Source: Clostridia bacterium (lineage in GTDB: Bacteria; Bacillota; Clostridia; Oscillospirales; Acutalibacteraceae). Taken from it: a DNA stretch of 46,615 nt. Within the stretch, counting starts at the first letter, position 1, and every line of letters begins with the position of its first letter. The notes beneath the pieces were generated by a model. That model saw nothing but the letters and a program-made list of their open reading frames with translations. It did not search any database and was not told where the DNA came from. The DNA lies in the NCBI GenBank assembly GCA_017397655.1, contig JAFQIG010000046.1, forward strand, positions 1 to 46,615, in the 5' to 3' direction. The position numbers and the translations under genes were made by a program. Positions 1-7,221 of the stretch are shown here, piece after piece.

Positions 1-148
1 AAACTCGTAAAGGTCTGTGGTCGGAGCCTTTCTGAAACCGTCTTGCGGTAGGAGTAACAACCGATCCACAGTATCCATTACAGTATAGCATACAGTCCTT
101 GGAGAGGGACTCTAATAACTACTACTTTATTATACGAGGAGCATATCA
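1..148 (+). promoter_or_regulatory. Structured 5' leader of the sigma-factor operon (class unknown)
   Basis: There is no convincing gene here. An outer stem pairs CTGTGG and TCGG (about 15-24) with CCGA and CCACAG (61-71). Inside it, ACCG pairs with CGGT around a TCTTG loop (39-51). A further small hairpin, AGTCC/GGGACT, lies near 92-110. Unpaired conserved-looking stretches sit between the stems. It does not match any riboswitch consensus I can recall. A ribosome binding site (GAGGAG) lies about 136-141. The 5' end is cut by the window edge, so the promoter is not visible. Confidence 0.35.
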
Positions 149-703
149 ATGGATAATGGTGCAAGTAGCTACCGCCGTTACCTTGATGGCGATGACAACG
201 GAATGGTTGAAATAATCAAAGACTATAAGGATGGTTTGACTTTGTACATAAACGGGTTTGTCAAAAACATTTATACTGCCGAGGAGCTGATGGAGGAGAC
301 GTTTGTAAAGCTTGCAACAAAGCGTCCACGCTTCGGCGGCAAAAGCTCGTTTAAAACATGGATCTTTGCAATAGCAAGGAATTTGACACTTGATTATCTC
401 AGGAAGAACAAAAGACTCTGTCAGAATCCGATTGACGAAAACGACCTTTCGGCAGAGGAAGCGGATGTTGAAAGTCAATATCTGAAAAAAGAGCAGAGCA
501 TCCTGCTTCACAGAACAATGCAAAAGCTGAATACCGAATATTTTCAGGTACTGTATCTTATCTATTTTGAGGGATTTACCAATTCGGAGACGGCATCGGT
601 AATGAAAAAGAATAACCGTCAGATCGAAAACTTGGTTTACAGAGCAAAGTCTGCGCTCAGAACAATGCTTGAAAAGGAGGGCTTTCGTTATGAAGAGTTA
701 TAA
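149..703 (+). CDS. ECF-type RNA polymerase sigma factor
   Basis: A 184-residue sigma-70-family factor of extracytoplasmic-function size, which directs RNA polymerase to a small regulon. Region 2 spans about residues 22-90 and includes the core-binding ELMEETFVKL segment (46-55) and the FKTWIFAIARNLTLDYLRK helix used for -10 recognition. Region 4 spans about 120-172, with a helix-turn-helix around NSETASVMKKNNRQIENLVYRAKSA. The ATG at 149 follows a GAGGAG ribosome binding site. The downstream gene starts inside its last codons (14-base overlap), the usual arrangement for a sigma factor with its own anti-sigma factor. Its signal and regulon cannot be told from the sequence. Confidence 0.92.
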   Translation: MDNGASSYRRYLDGDDNGMVEIIKDYKDGLTLYINGFVKNIYTAEELMEETFVKLATKRPRFGGKSSFKTWIFAIARNLTLDYLRKNKRLCQNPIDENDLSAEEADVESQYLKKEQSILLHRTMQKLNTEYFQVLYLIYFEGFTNSETASVMKKNNRQIENLVYRAKSALRTMLEKEGFRYEEL

Positions 704-1508
704 TGAGATTGCCGACAAGGTTTTAAGCATAAGGGACAAATACGATAAGGATAAAAGACACAGGAAAAATAAAACTGTTGTCGCATTGAGCTGTTTTGTG
801 TTGATGGTTGTTTTGGGCTTCAGCGTAAAGCAGCTTGGTCTGATACCTGACCCCGACATACCCGTCAAGGATACAACCGTAAGTGGAGCTGTTACGGATA
901 ATCAGCCGACCGTCACGGAAGAAGAAACAACGAAGCTTCCCGATGAATTGCCGACTAACGATACAGGCGGATATTCGAGTTATTTTTTTATTCCTGCAGT
1001 ACCTCAGAACAGAGAAATTGCAGCGGTCGGTGAAGCGATAACGGACACGGAAGCTCAAGCGTATTTTGAAGAAAACAAAACCTCTATATTAGGTGCGCTG
1101 TCGTCAAGCGGTGTCCCGACCGATTCTGTCAGAATATCGGAAAAAGGGTATTGCCATATCTCATACACGGGAGCAGAGGGCGAATCGCTTGAGCTTGTGC
1201 AAAACAGTCGGGATTATCTTGTGCATAACGGTGATGAGCTTATAGCGATAGTTACGCTTTTCAAGCTTGACGGAGAGATATTCAACACACCGTCCTTTGG
1301 TGCTTCATGGTTTGACGATTACAACGATTATCTCAACTCTCACAAGGGAGAGCGTCTCGTTTACGTCTATGCGAAGTATGCCGAGATAATCATTGCTCCC
1401 GACAACACCTGTTACAATCCGATGGGACTTGATGCACCGAGATATCTGGAGGGTATTGACAATCCCTATGAGCTGTTTTATAATGAGTCAGCAGTCTATA
1501 CTCCGTAA
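690..1508 (+). CDS. Membrane-anchored protein, probable anti-sigma factor
   Basis: A 272-residue protein with a short basic cytoplasmic N-terminus (about 28 residues), one membrane segment (about 29-46, VVALSCFVLMVVLGFSV) and a long extracytoplasmic part. After the membrane segment comes a Thr/Glu-rich linker (about 60-95), then a soluble domain of about 170 residues that I do not recognise. The ATG at 690 is preferred over the in-frame TTG at 669, because AAGGAGG lies at 674-680 at the right distance. Overlap with the sigma-factor gene implies translational coupling. The cytoplasmic head could bind the sigma factor and the outer domain could sense an envelope signal. No zinc-binding HxxxCxxC motif is visible, so the anti-sigma role rests on topology and position only. 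Confidence 0.6.
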   Translation: MKSYNEIADKVLSIRDKYDKDKRHRKNKTVVALSCFVLMVVLGFSVKQLGLIPDPDIPVKDTTVSGAVTDNQPTVTEEETTKLPDELPTNDTGGYSSYFFIPAVPQNREIAAVGEAITDTEAQAYFEENKTSILGALSSSGVPTDSVRISEKGYCHISYTGAEGESLELVQNSRDYLVHNGDELIAIVTLFKLDGEIFNTPSFGASWFDDYNDYLNSHKGERLVYVYAKYAEIIIAPDNTCYNPMGLDAPRYLEGIDNPYELFYNESAVYTP

Positions 1509-1538
1509 AGGATATTTAATATAGTTTTATACAAGTAA

Positions 1539-1618
1539 CTGCCACCGGGTAGGAATGTTTACAGCATTCGTTTACACATCGTTAGGTCTTTGAAGATGTG
1601 TATGCGAATGCTTTTTTT
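1539..1618 (+). promoter_or_regulatory. Terminator with overlapping antiterminator, candidate riboswitch/attenuator before pnuC
   Basis: The terminator pairs AGCATTCG (1563-1570) with CGAATGCT (1605-1612) and ACACATC (1574-1580) with GATGTGT (1595-1601), followed by seven T residues (1612-1618). A competing hairpin, GAATG (1553-1557) with CATTC (1565-1569), uses the same bases as the 5' arm. Just upstream is another hairpin, CTGCC/GGTAG (1539-1552). Mutually exclusive stems are the hallmark of transcription attenuation. The pnuC start codon is only 29 bases past the T-run and no promoter is seen in between. The simpler alternative is an ordinary terminator for the sigma operon. Confidence 0.6.
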
Positions 1619-1647
1619 AATAAAAGAAAGGATTAAAGTGTCATATT

Positions 1648-2346
1648 ATGTCGGGATTTAAAAACTATTTTACAAAAGCAGAGATAATTCTTTGGTCTGT
1701 ATCCGTAACGGCAGTAATTGTTTCGTTTTGTGCTTTTGACAGAACAAATTATCTGACACTTTGCGCATCGCTTATAGGTGTTACATCGCTTATATATAAT
1801 GCAAAGGGAAATCCGTTCGGTCAGCTTCTTATGATAATATTCAGTTTGCTGTACGGAATAATTTCATACAGCTTCAGTTATTACGGAGAGATGATTACAT
1901 ATCTCGGAATGACCATGCCGATGGCGGTTTTTGCATTGATATCGTGGCTTAAGAATCCGTATGACAGGAACAAATCGGAGGTCAGAGTCAATAATGTAAG
2001 CAAAAAAGAAATTCTGTTTATACTTATTGCTTCAGCGGCGGTAACCGTTTTGTTTTATTATATTCTGAATTATTTTGATACAGCGAATATTATTCCAAGC
2101 ACGGTTTCCGTAACAACAAGCTTTGTTGCGGCATATTTAACTTTCAGAAGAAGTCCGTATTTTGCTGTTTTTTATGCACTGAACGATATTGTTCTTATTG
2201 TGTTGTGGGTAATGGCAAGCGTATGTGATAAAAAATATATCTCTGTTGTGGTGTGCTTTGCGGCGTTTTTGTTCAACGATATGTACGGGTTTATCAGTTG
2301 GCAGAAAATGCAGAAAAGACAAAAGAAAGCGTTAATCGGACTTTAA
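1648..2346 (+). CDS. pnuC: PnuC-family vitamin transporter
   Basis: A 232-residue integral membrane protein with about seven hydrophobic segments, the right length and layout for the PnuC family. These are facilitators that import nicotinamide riboside, or in PnuT/PnuX subtypes thiamine or riboflavin. The C-terminal FNDMYGFISWQKMQKRQ stretch matches the conserved N-x-x-Y-G-x-x-x-W end of the family, and the inner-loop WLKNPY region is also typical. The ATG at 1648 follows GAAAGGA with somewhat long spacing. The gene stands alone behind a candidate attenuator, which suggests control by its own ligand. Which vitamin it carries cannot be decided from this sequence. Confidence 0.85.
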   Translation: MSGFKNYFTKAEIILWSVSVTAVIVSFCAFDRTNYLTLCASLIGVTSLIYNAKGNPFGQLLMIIFSLLYGIISYSFSYYGEMITYLGMTMPMAVFALISWLKNPYDRNKSEVRVNNVSKKEILFILIASAAVTVLFYYILNYFDTANIIPSTVSVTTSFVAAYLTFRRSPYFAVFYALNDIVLIVLWVMASVCDKKYISVVVCFAAFLFNDMYGFISWQKMQKRQKKALIGL

Positions 2347-2403
2347 TGACTTTTTAATAAAATCTTAATTCCGTGTGCAGTAGGATTTTAATGAATTAAG
2401 GTT

Positions 2404-2409
2404 TATAAT
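2404..2409 (+). promoter_or_regulatory. Probable -10 element for the 2440 gene
   Basis: A perfect TATAAT lies 30 bases before the ATG at 2440, in an AT-rich gap after pnuC. No good -35 hexamer is seen 16-18 bases upstream. A strong GAGGGG ribosome binding site follows. Confidence 0.4.
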
Positions 2410-2439
2410 ATTACCATAAATTGAAAGAGGGGTAATATT

Positions 2440-3411
2440 ATGAACAAAAAATTTTTCAAAAGAGTTCTGTCAGTATTACTTGTCGCAACATTGATATTAG
2501 GTACAATGTCGGCAACGATTGCGAGCGCAGCAGATGCCAAGACAAGAATATTCCTGCGTTGCTATGACAACAATGATCTTGAATGTACCGTTCTGATAAT
2601 GTCGTTTGAAATCTACGAATATAATCAAAAGTACACTCAGATAGGCGAAAAACCGGAAGTAACGCTTACAATCGGTGAAGAGGTACAGACGATATCGGAG
2701 GATAAAATATTGCAGCAGATCAATTCCCGTGATGCACAGCTGTTTATCTGTCTGCCGACATATCTCAGCGATGAAAAAGAGAATGCAATTCCGACAACGG
2801 CTATGCTGACAGTATCCGAAGCGGCATTCATTGATAAGAACGGAAAGTCCTCGCCGGGTTATTCGGGGCAGCTGGAGGCTTTGACAGGGATCAGTAACTC
2901 AACACTCGATTGGGAGCGTGTTGCTGACGTCGTCGGAGCAGAGGCGGACGTCCCGTCTGCATACAGATTTTCCGAGGATAAGAATAAGGTTGTACTCGGA
3001 ACACAGGTAGAGCTTGTCAGCAACTGTTTTGCGTTTGAAGTCGAGGATTTTACATTTTACAAGGATGGCGAACCGTTAAATGAAAATGTAATAATTCCCG
3101 AGGAGTGCGGTACATATACATATTTCGGAAAGGTAAATGACTTTATTTACGATACGGTAACGTTTACGGTGGTTACTAAGGAGGAAGCAAGAAAAGATAC
3201 CTTGGCGATATTGGGTAAAATCAATCTGCAGGCTCTTTATATGGTTCCTCTCGGCTTGATTTCCGTGCTGTTTGGCGGCTTGTTTGGCGGTTGGGGATTT
3301 ATTTTCGGTTCGTTCACACTGGATGCCCAGTTTTCCTATATCAGCTGGTTTTATAAACAGCTTTTCTCAAAAGAACTGCTTGATAAGTACTATCCCATCA
3401 CAATGAAGTAA
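2440..3411 (+). CDS. Secreted or membrane-anchored protein of unknown function
   Basis: I do not recognise this 323-residue protein. It has a clear signal peptide (about 1-31: Lys-rich start, VLSVLLVATLILG core, ASA-A cleavage site). A mainly beta-rich extracellular part follows, in which a segment of about 195-245 resembles an Ig-like fold (FTFYKDGEPLNENVII, then GTYTYFGKVNDF). A strongly hydrophobic Gly-rich stretch near 268-290 is followed by an aromatic C-terminal tail of about 30 residues, so the protein is probably anchored to the membrane near its C-terminus. It has its own -10 element and a shared terminator downstream, and so seems monocistronic. Confidence 0.7.
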   Translation: MNKKFFKRVLSVLLVATLILGTMSATIASAADAKTRIFLRCYDNNDLECTVLIMSFEIYEYNQKYTQIGEKPEVTLTIGEEVQTISEDKILQQINSRDAQLFICLPTYLSDEKENAIPTTAMLTVSEAAFIDKNGKSSPGYSGQLEALTGISNSTLDWERVADVVGAEADVPSAYRFSEDKNKVVLGTQVELVSNCFAFEVEDFTFYKDGEPLNENVIIPEECGTYTYFGKVNDFIYDTVTFTVVTKEEARKDTLAILGKINLQALYMVPLGLISVLFGGLFGGWGFIFGSFTLDAQFSYISWFYKQLFSKELLDKYYPITMK

Positions 3412-3428
3412 TTAAGTAAAGAAAAATC

Positions 3429-3487
3429 AAGGCTTGCAGAAGGATAGTTGATACAATCCTCTTGCAAGCCTTAACTTATGATTTTTT
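3429..3487. terminator. Bidirectional terminator between convergent genes
   Basis: A long hairpin pairs AAGGCTTGCA with TGCAAGCCTT, with an inner AAGGAT/ATCCT stem around a short loop (3429-3472). On the plus strand ATTTTTT follows at 3481-3487. On the minus strand the hairpin is followed directly by GATTTTT. It ends both the 2440 gene and the minus-strand TPM gene. Confidence 0.85.
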
Positions 3488-3493
3488 GCTGTA

Positions 3494-4330
3494 TCAGAAT
3501 TTTCCGCCGCCACCGCCGTGCGATCGTCCGCTTGATGAACGGTGAGTTCCGCCGCCGCTTGAGTTGTTGTTAGCCTTTGGTGTTCTGACGACGCTGCTTG
3601 TAATAAAGTAGTCATATCCCGAAACAATCTGTAAGCTGCCGGGCACAAGATAGTCATTCGCCTGAGTCTTTTTGACGGCCGTATTCATACGACTCTTCAG
3701 GAAAGCGATAATCAGAAAGCTGACAACAAAAGCAACACCGATTGTGATAAGCTCACGTTTCAGAATGTCAGTCGGTTCGGTGAGTGAAGAGGAATCGTCA
3801 AAATCAAAACCTAACTCTGACTCGTTATGAATTGATTCGAGATACCCGTCAACGTTTGTCAGATATACATGGAATGCGGTGTAATAATCACCGTCGGAAA
3901 GGTATCCTACAACAGCATTGTGGAGTGACTCAAGGCTGTTTCCGTAAAATGCCGTTTCGGCATAGCCTGTTGTCGAGGTGTAATAATCTCTGGTTTCAAG
4001 ACAGATCGTAAAGACAAGTCCGTCATCGCTGTAGCCGCTATAGTCATAAAAATCGTCTGCGTAGGTGACAACGTCATAGCCGTCAAGATCGTTTGTAGTA
4101 TGTATAACTGCATCTATGTCGTGATAGAAATTGATACGATTCGATATTTTCTGAAGCTCGGCTTCCTGTTCATCGGTTAAAAGATCAGCATCGTCAACAA
4201 CATAATCCTTTAACACGGGAGAAGAAACGGTGTAATCGGGCAAGGAGGTTTCCTCAACGGAAAAAGCACTTATCGAAAGTGAAAGCAACATAAGAAGAGT
4301 AACCGAAAGAGTAAAGAACTTTTTCATCAT
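3494..4330 (-). CDS. TPM-domain membrane protein
   Basis: A 278-residue protein with a signal peptide (about 1-25, MKKFFTLSVTLLMLLSLSISAFS). A TPM domain follows (about 38-170, beginning VVDDADLLTDEQEAELQKISNRI, with a DGLVFTICLETRDYY strand and the TTGYAE loop). Then come a membrane helix (about 194-214) and a low-complexity tail of Ser, Gly and His ending GGGGGKF, as in YgcG-type TPM proteins. TPM domains occur in thylakoid repair phosphatases and in many bacterial envelope proteins of unclear role. It starts 9 bases after the zinc-ribbon gene, with GGAGGT just upstream, so the two form an operon. Confidence 0.85.
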   Translation of the reverse strand: MMKKFFTLSVTLLMLLSLSISAFSVEETSLPDYTVSSPVLKDYVVDDADLLTDEQEAELQKISNRINFYHDIDAVIHTTNDLDGYDVVTYADDFYDYSGYSDDGLVFTICLETRDYYTSTTGYAETAFYGNSLESLHNAVVGYLSDGDYYTAFHVYLTNVDGYLESIHNESELGFDFDDSSSLTEPTDILKRELITIGVAFVVSFLIIAFLKSRMNTAVKKTQANDYLVPGSLQIVSGYDYFITSSVVRTPKANNNSSGGGTHRSSSGRSHGGGGGKF

Positions 4331-4339
4331 AATACCTCC

Positions 4340-5407
4340 TTACATAAAGAATACCAACAGTTGACCGACAGCAGCGATTGCGGCGGCAATACCGAAAAAC
4401 AGACGGTTGCGCTTCTTTTTGTCAACAGGTAATTCGCCGACGAGCTTGCCCGTCTGACCGTTCATGGCGAAGGTGTACATCTTATCGTTGTACTTTGTGT
4501 TAAGAAGCCAGACGGGAAAGAGGGCATACTTTGCGTTGCCTTTTATGATACCGATTTTTTTACTGCTCGGTGTAACGGTGGTATATCCGTGAACGGTTGC
4601 TCTGATTGCTTCGGTAGCCGTGTTATAAATTCTTTCGTTTGCGCGGGGGGTACTTTGTTCCAGATCAACGTCAAATCTGTCGGCAACATAACCGGAAAGG
4701 TATGCGGAGTTAAAGGGTATCATTTCGGAATAGTTGAAAGGCTCGATGGCATCCATATATGAATCGTCCATCTTCTGAAGTCCGTCAACAGGTATTTTTT
4801 CAAAAGTCATATTGCCCGAACGGATAACCTTGTAATGACTCGTTTCGGTATAGTTTGCCTGACTGTCACTCCAATGCCGTACCTTGGTTGCGTTATAGAC
4901 CATATCGGCACCGATATCACAGTCAAACAGCCAGAACGGAACGTAAACTCCCTTGATCTCCTTGATTCTGTTTTTATCCTTGAATTCTTTGGGAAGAAGT
5001 ACTTTTCCTTTATAAAAATTATTGAGTGCCTCAATAGCCTGTTCCTTTTGAATTTTAAAAGGGATTATGTAATGAGGCTTGATACCGCCCGACACTTTAT
5101 CCGTTATGATGATGGGATTGTTACAGTACGGACATTCCGATGCAACCGTTGTATCATCGGTGACGATCTCGGCACCGCACGATTCGCATACATACGATGT
5201 AACGTCCGTTAGGTTTTCGTCAGGCATATTCTCCGACCAGTTATAGCTTTCAGCAGACTGACCGACCGGGTTGTTGCCGATTACAGAGGCATCAAGCTGT
5301 TCTTCGGTGAAGGTTGTTCCGCAGCTTTCGCATCTGAAAGTCTGCGAAGCGCTGTCAAAGGTTATCGCACCTGCACATCCGGGACATTTATAGGTTAATA
5401 AATCCAT
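4340..5407 (-). CDS. Zinc-ribbon protein with C-terminal membrane anchor
   Basis: A 355-residue protein. Two zinc ribbons sit at the N-terminus: KCPGCAG with RCESCGTTF (about residues 7-30), and VCESCGAEI with ECPYCNNPI (about 70-95). The second resembles the ribbons of archaeal/eukaryotic TFIIB in sequence pattern only. A beta-rich middle (about 100-325) carries the IPFKIQKEQAIEALNNFYKGK segment typical of this Firmicutes family. One membrane helix ends the protein (RLFFGIAAAIAAVGQLLVFF). I chose the ATG at 5407, which has GGAG just upstream, and rejected an upstream extension of 75 residues that crosses the promoter. Its pairing with a TPM protein recurs in Firmicutes; the function is unknown. 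Confidence 0.8.
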   Translation of the reverse strand: MDLLTYKCPGCAGAITFDSASQTFRCESCGTTFTEEQLDASVIGNNPVGQSAESYNWSENMPDENLTDVTSYVCESCGAEIVTDDTTVASECPYCNNPIIITDKVSGGIKPHYIIPFKIQKEQAIEALNNFYKGKVLLPKEFKDKNRIKEIKGVYVPFWLFDCDIGADMVYNATKVRHWSDSQANYTETSHYKVIRSGNMTFEKIPVDGLQKMDDSYMDAIEPFNYSEMIPFNSAYLSGYVADRFDVDLEQSTPRANERIYNTATEAIRATVHGYTTVTPSSKKIGIIKGNAKYALFPVWLLNTKYNDKMYTFAMNGQTGKLVGELPVDKKKRNRLFFGIAAAIAAVGQLLVFFM

Positions 5408-5436
5408 ATGATTTCTCCTTTTGTTTTGTGAATTTA

Positions 5437-5442
5437 TTATAA
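5437..5442 (-). promoter_or_regulatory. -10 element of the zinc-ribbon/TPM operon
   Basis: A TATAAT on the minus strand lies about 30 bases before the ATG at 5407, with only a weak -35 upstream. It is back to back with the promoter of the plus-strand glycosidase operon. Confidence 0.5.
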
Positions 5443-5473
5443 CATTATTTTGTTTTTTTGTACAGTATTTAAC

Positions 5474-5502
5474 TTGTAAAAGTTTTTCGGATGAAGTATA
5501 CT
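5474..5502 (+). promoter_or_regulatory. Promoter of the GH/Asp-box operon
   Basis: TTGTAA (5474-5479), 17 bases, then TATACT (5497-5502). The start codon follows at 5524, with GAGGTG as ribosome binding site. Confidence 0.55.
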
Positions 5503-5523
5503 TGAACCGAAGAGGTGATATAA

Positions 5524-7221
5524 ATGTCGGTAAAATCAAGTGTAGTAACAAAAAACGGTGTTCAGTATCTGTGTGTAAACGGTGAGCCGGTTGAGGGCGC
5601 TGCGTATACCACGTACAAAAGGGAAAACGCACGGTACAAAGACTTTGCAGAAAAGGGCTTTCGGCTTTTTTCTGTTACGCTGTTTTTCGGATCAAATTAT
5701 CTTAATGAGACATCGCATCTGCCTGTATTTTCAAAAGGTATTTTTGACGAGGAAATACCTGACTACAGCGGTTTTGACGAGGATATAAACAATATTCTGA
5801 AATATTGTCCCGATGCTTATATCTTCCCTCGTGTCAACGTTATGCCGTCGGCCGAGTGGGAAAAGGCGCATCCGGACGAGCTTTGCAATATAGGAACCTT
5901 TGACTTTCCCGATAACAAAAGAGTGTGCGTATCCTCGGACATATGGGCGGATGAAGTGAAGCGTACTTTGTCATTGTTTATAGATCACGTGAACAGTATG
6001 CCGTACCGCGACAATATTATCGGATATCAGATAGCAGGCGGCAATACGGAAGAGTGGATAGCCATCGACTTCAGAGGGAATGTCGGAAAAAGGTCGGAGG
6101 AAAAGTTTAAAGCAGCTGTAAATAACGGCGAATACCCCGATACCGAAGAGGGACATTTCCGCTTTTTGTCCGATGTAGTCGCAGGAAGAATATGTGAGTT
6201 TGCATCGTTTGTCAAGGAAAAGACAAACCGACAGCTGGTAGTCGGCAGCTTTTACGGTTATACATTCGAGCTGTGCGAAAGACGTTCTGCACATCATTCG
6301 CTGCAAAAGGTTCTTAATTGTAGTGACATTGATTTTTTGTGCTCACCGATTTCGTATTCGACACAGCGTCAGATCGGAACTAATCATCCGTATATGATGC
6401 CCGTTCATTCGGTAAAGCTGCATAACAAGCTCTACTTTGCCGAGAATGATGTGCGCACACATCTGACACGTCCCGTCAGCGATCTTCCGCGTTACAATTC
6501 TCCTTTGTGGTTCGGACCCGAAAGAAGCAAAACAATAGACATAATGAAGATGCATCACGCACGCAATCTTACGGGCGGTCACGGCGGCTGGTGGTTTGAT
6601 ATGTGGGGCGGCTGGTATGACGATGATGACTATATGGACTTTTTAAGCCGTGCAAGGGAGATCACCGTCAAAAATACGCAAAATCCCGTTCCCGGTGTAT
6701 CGAAGGTTGCGCTTTTTGCTGATGAAAAATGCTATGCAAAGATCTCTGACGGAAGCGGCAGTATCTGCTCTGCAGTCAGACATAAAATAGGCGTTTGCGG
6801 CGTACCGATTGATTTTTATCTTGCATCGGATTTTGATGCCGTTAAAGACAGATACAAAGCGATTGTGACTGTTGCTCCGTGCGAAACCGAGCTTTTGAAT
6901 GATATATATGCATATACCTCCGCAAATAACATACCGCATCTAATTGTAAACCGGGAAAATGCCGACGAATCGCCCGAATACTTCAGACAGTTCTTCAGAG
7001 AATCGGGAGTATTTATCTATTGTGAAAAGGACTGCGCGCTGTATGCGAATGAAAGATACATCTTTATCCATACGTTCGGTGACGGCGAGTACAAGATAAA
7101 CGTTCCTGACGGTGACAAGCTTTATGATGCCTATAGCGGAAAGAAAATGCCTGATATTATAAATGCAGAAAAAGGTCAGAGCTTTTTAATGGAGAAAGGG
7201 CGGTTTATGAATGAAGATTGA
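5524..7221 (+). CDS. Clan GH-A-like glycoside hydrolase (GH42-like), cytoplasmic
   Basis: A 565-residue protein without a signal peptide. The N-terminal two thirds look like the TIM barrel of clan GH-A enzymes. YIFPRVNVMPSAEWEKAHPDE (about 99-119) resembles the GH42-type strand and WxxxHPDE loop. GYQIAGGNTEEW (167-178) fits the strand-4 acid/base position (E176 or E177). LYFAENDVRTHL (303-314) fits the nucleophile, E307. The C-terminal part (about 400-560) resembles the Rossmann-like trimerisation domain and final beta domain of GH42. The match is too loose to fix a family number or substrate; a beta-galactosidase-like activity is plausible. The next gene starts within its last codons. Confidence 0.7.
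   Translation: MSVKSSVVTKNGVQYLCVNGEPVEGAAYTTYKRENARYKDFAEKGFRLFSVTLFFGSNYLNETSHLPVFSKGIFDEEIPDYSGFDEDINNILKYCPDAYIFPRVNVMPSAEWEKAHPDELCNIGTFDFPDNKRVCVSSDIWADEVKRTLSLFIDHVNSMPYRDNIIGYQIAGGNTEEWIAIDFRGNVGKRSEEKFKAAVNNGEYPDTEEGHFRFLSDVVAGRICEFASFVKEKTNRQLVVGSFYGYTFELCERRSAHHSLQKVLNCSDIDFLCSPISYSTQRQIGTNHPYMMPVHSVKLHNKLYFAENDVRTHLTRPVSDLPRYNSPLWFGPERSKTIDIMKMHHARNLTGGHGGWWFDMWGGWYDDDDYMDFLSRAREITVKNTQNPVPGVSKVALFADEKCYAKISDGSGSICSAVRHKIGVCGVPIDFYLASDFDAVKDRYKAIVTVAPCETELLNDIYAYTSANNIPHLIVNRENADESPEYFRQFFRESGVFIYCEKDCALYANERYIFIHTFGDGEYKINVPDGDKLYDAYSGKKMPDIINAEKGQSFLMEKGRFMNED

Noticed and set aside
1-79. Open minus-strand frame from an ATG near 79 to the window edge (25 codons)
   Set aside because: It has no ribosome binding site and covers a region that forms nested stems on the plus strand; a structured leader is the better reading.
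669-689. TTG start adding seven residues to the anti-sigma candidate
   Set aside because: It would place the AAGGAGG ribosome binding site inside the gene; the ATG at 690 is properly spaced.
5408-5632. 75-residue N-terminal extension of the zinc-ribbon protein
   Set aside because: It crosses the divergent promoter region, and the start of the plus-strand glycosidase gene, and has no site; the ATG at 5407 is well supported.
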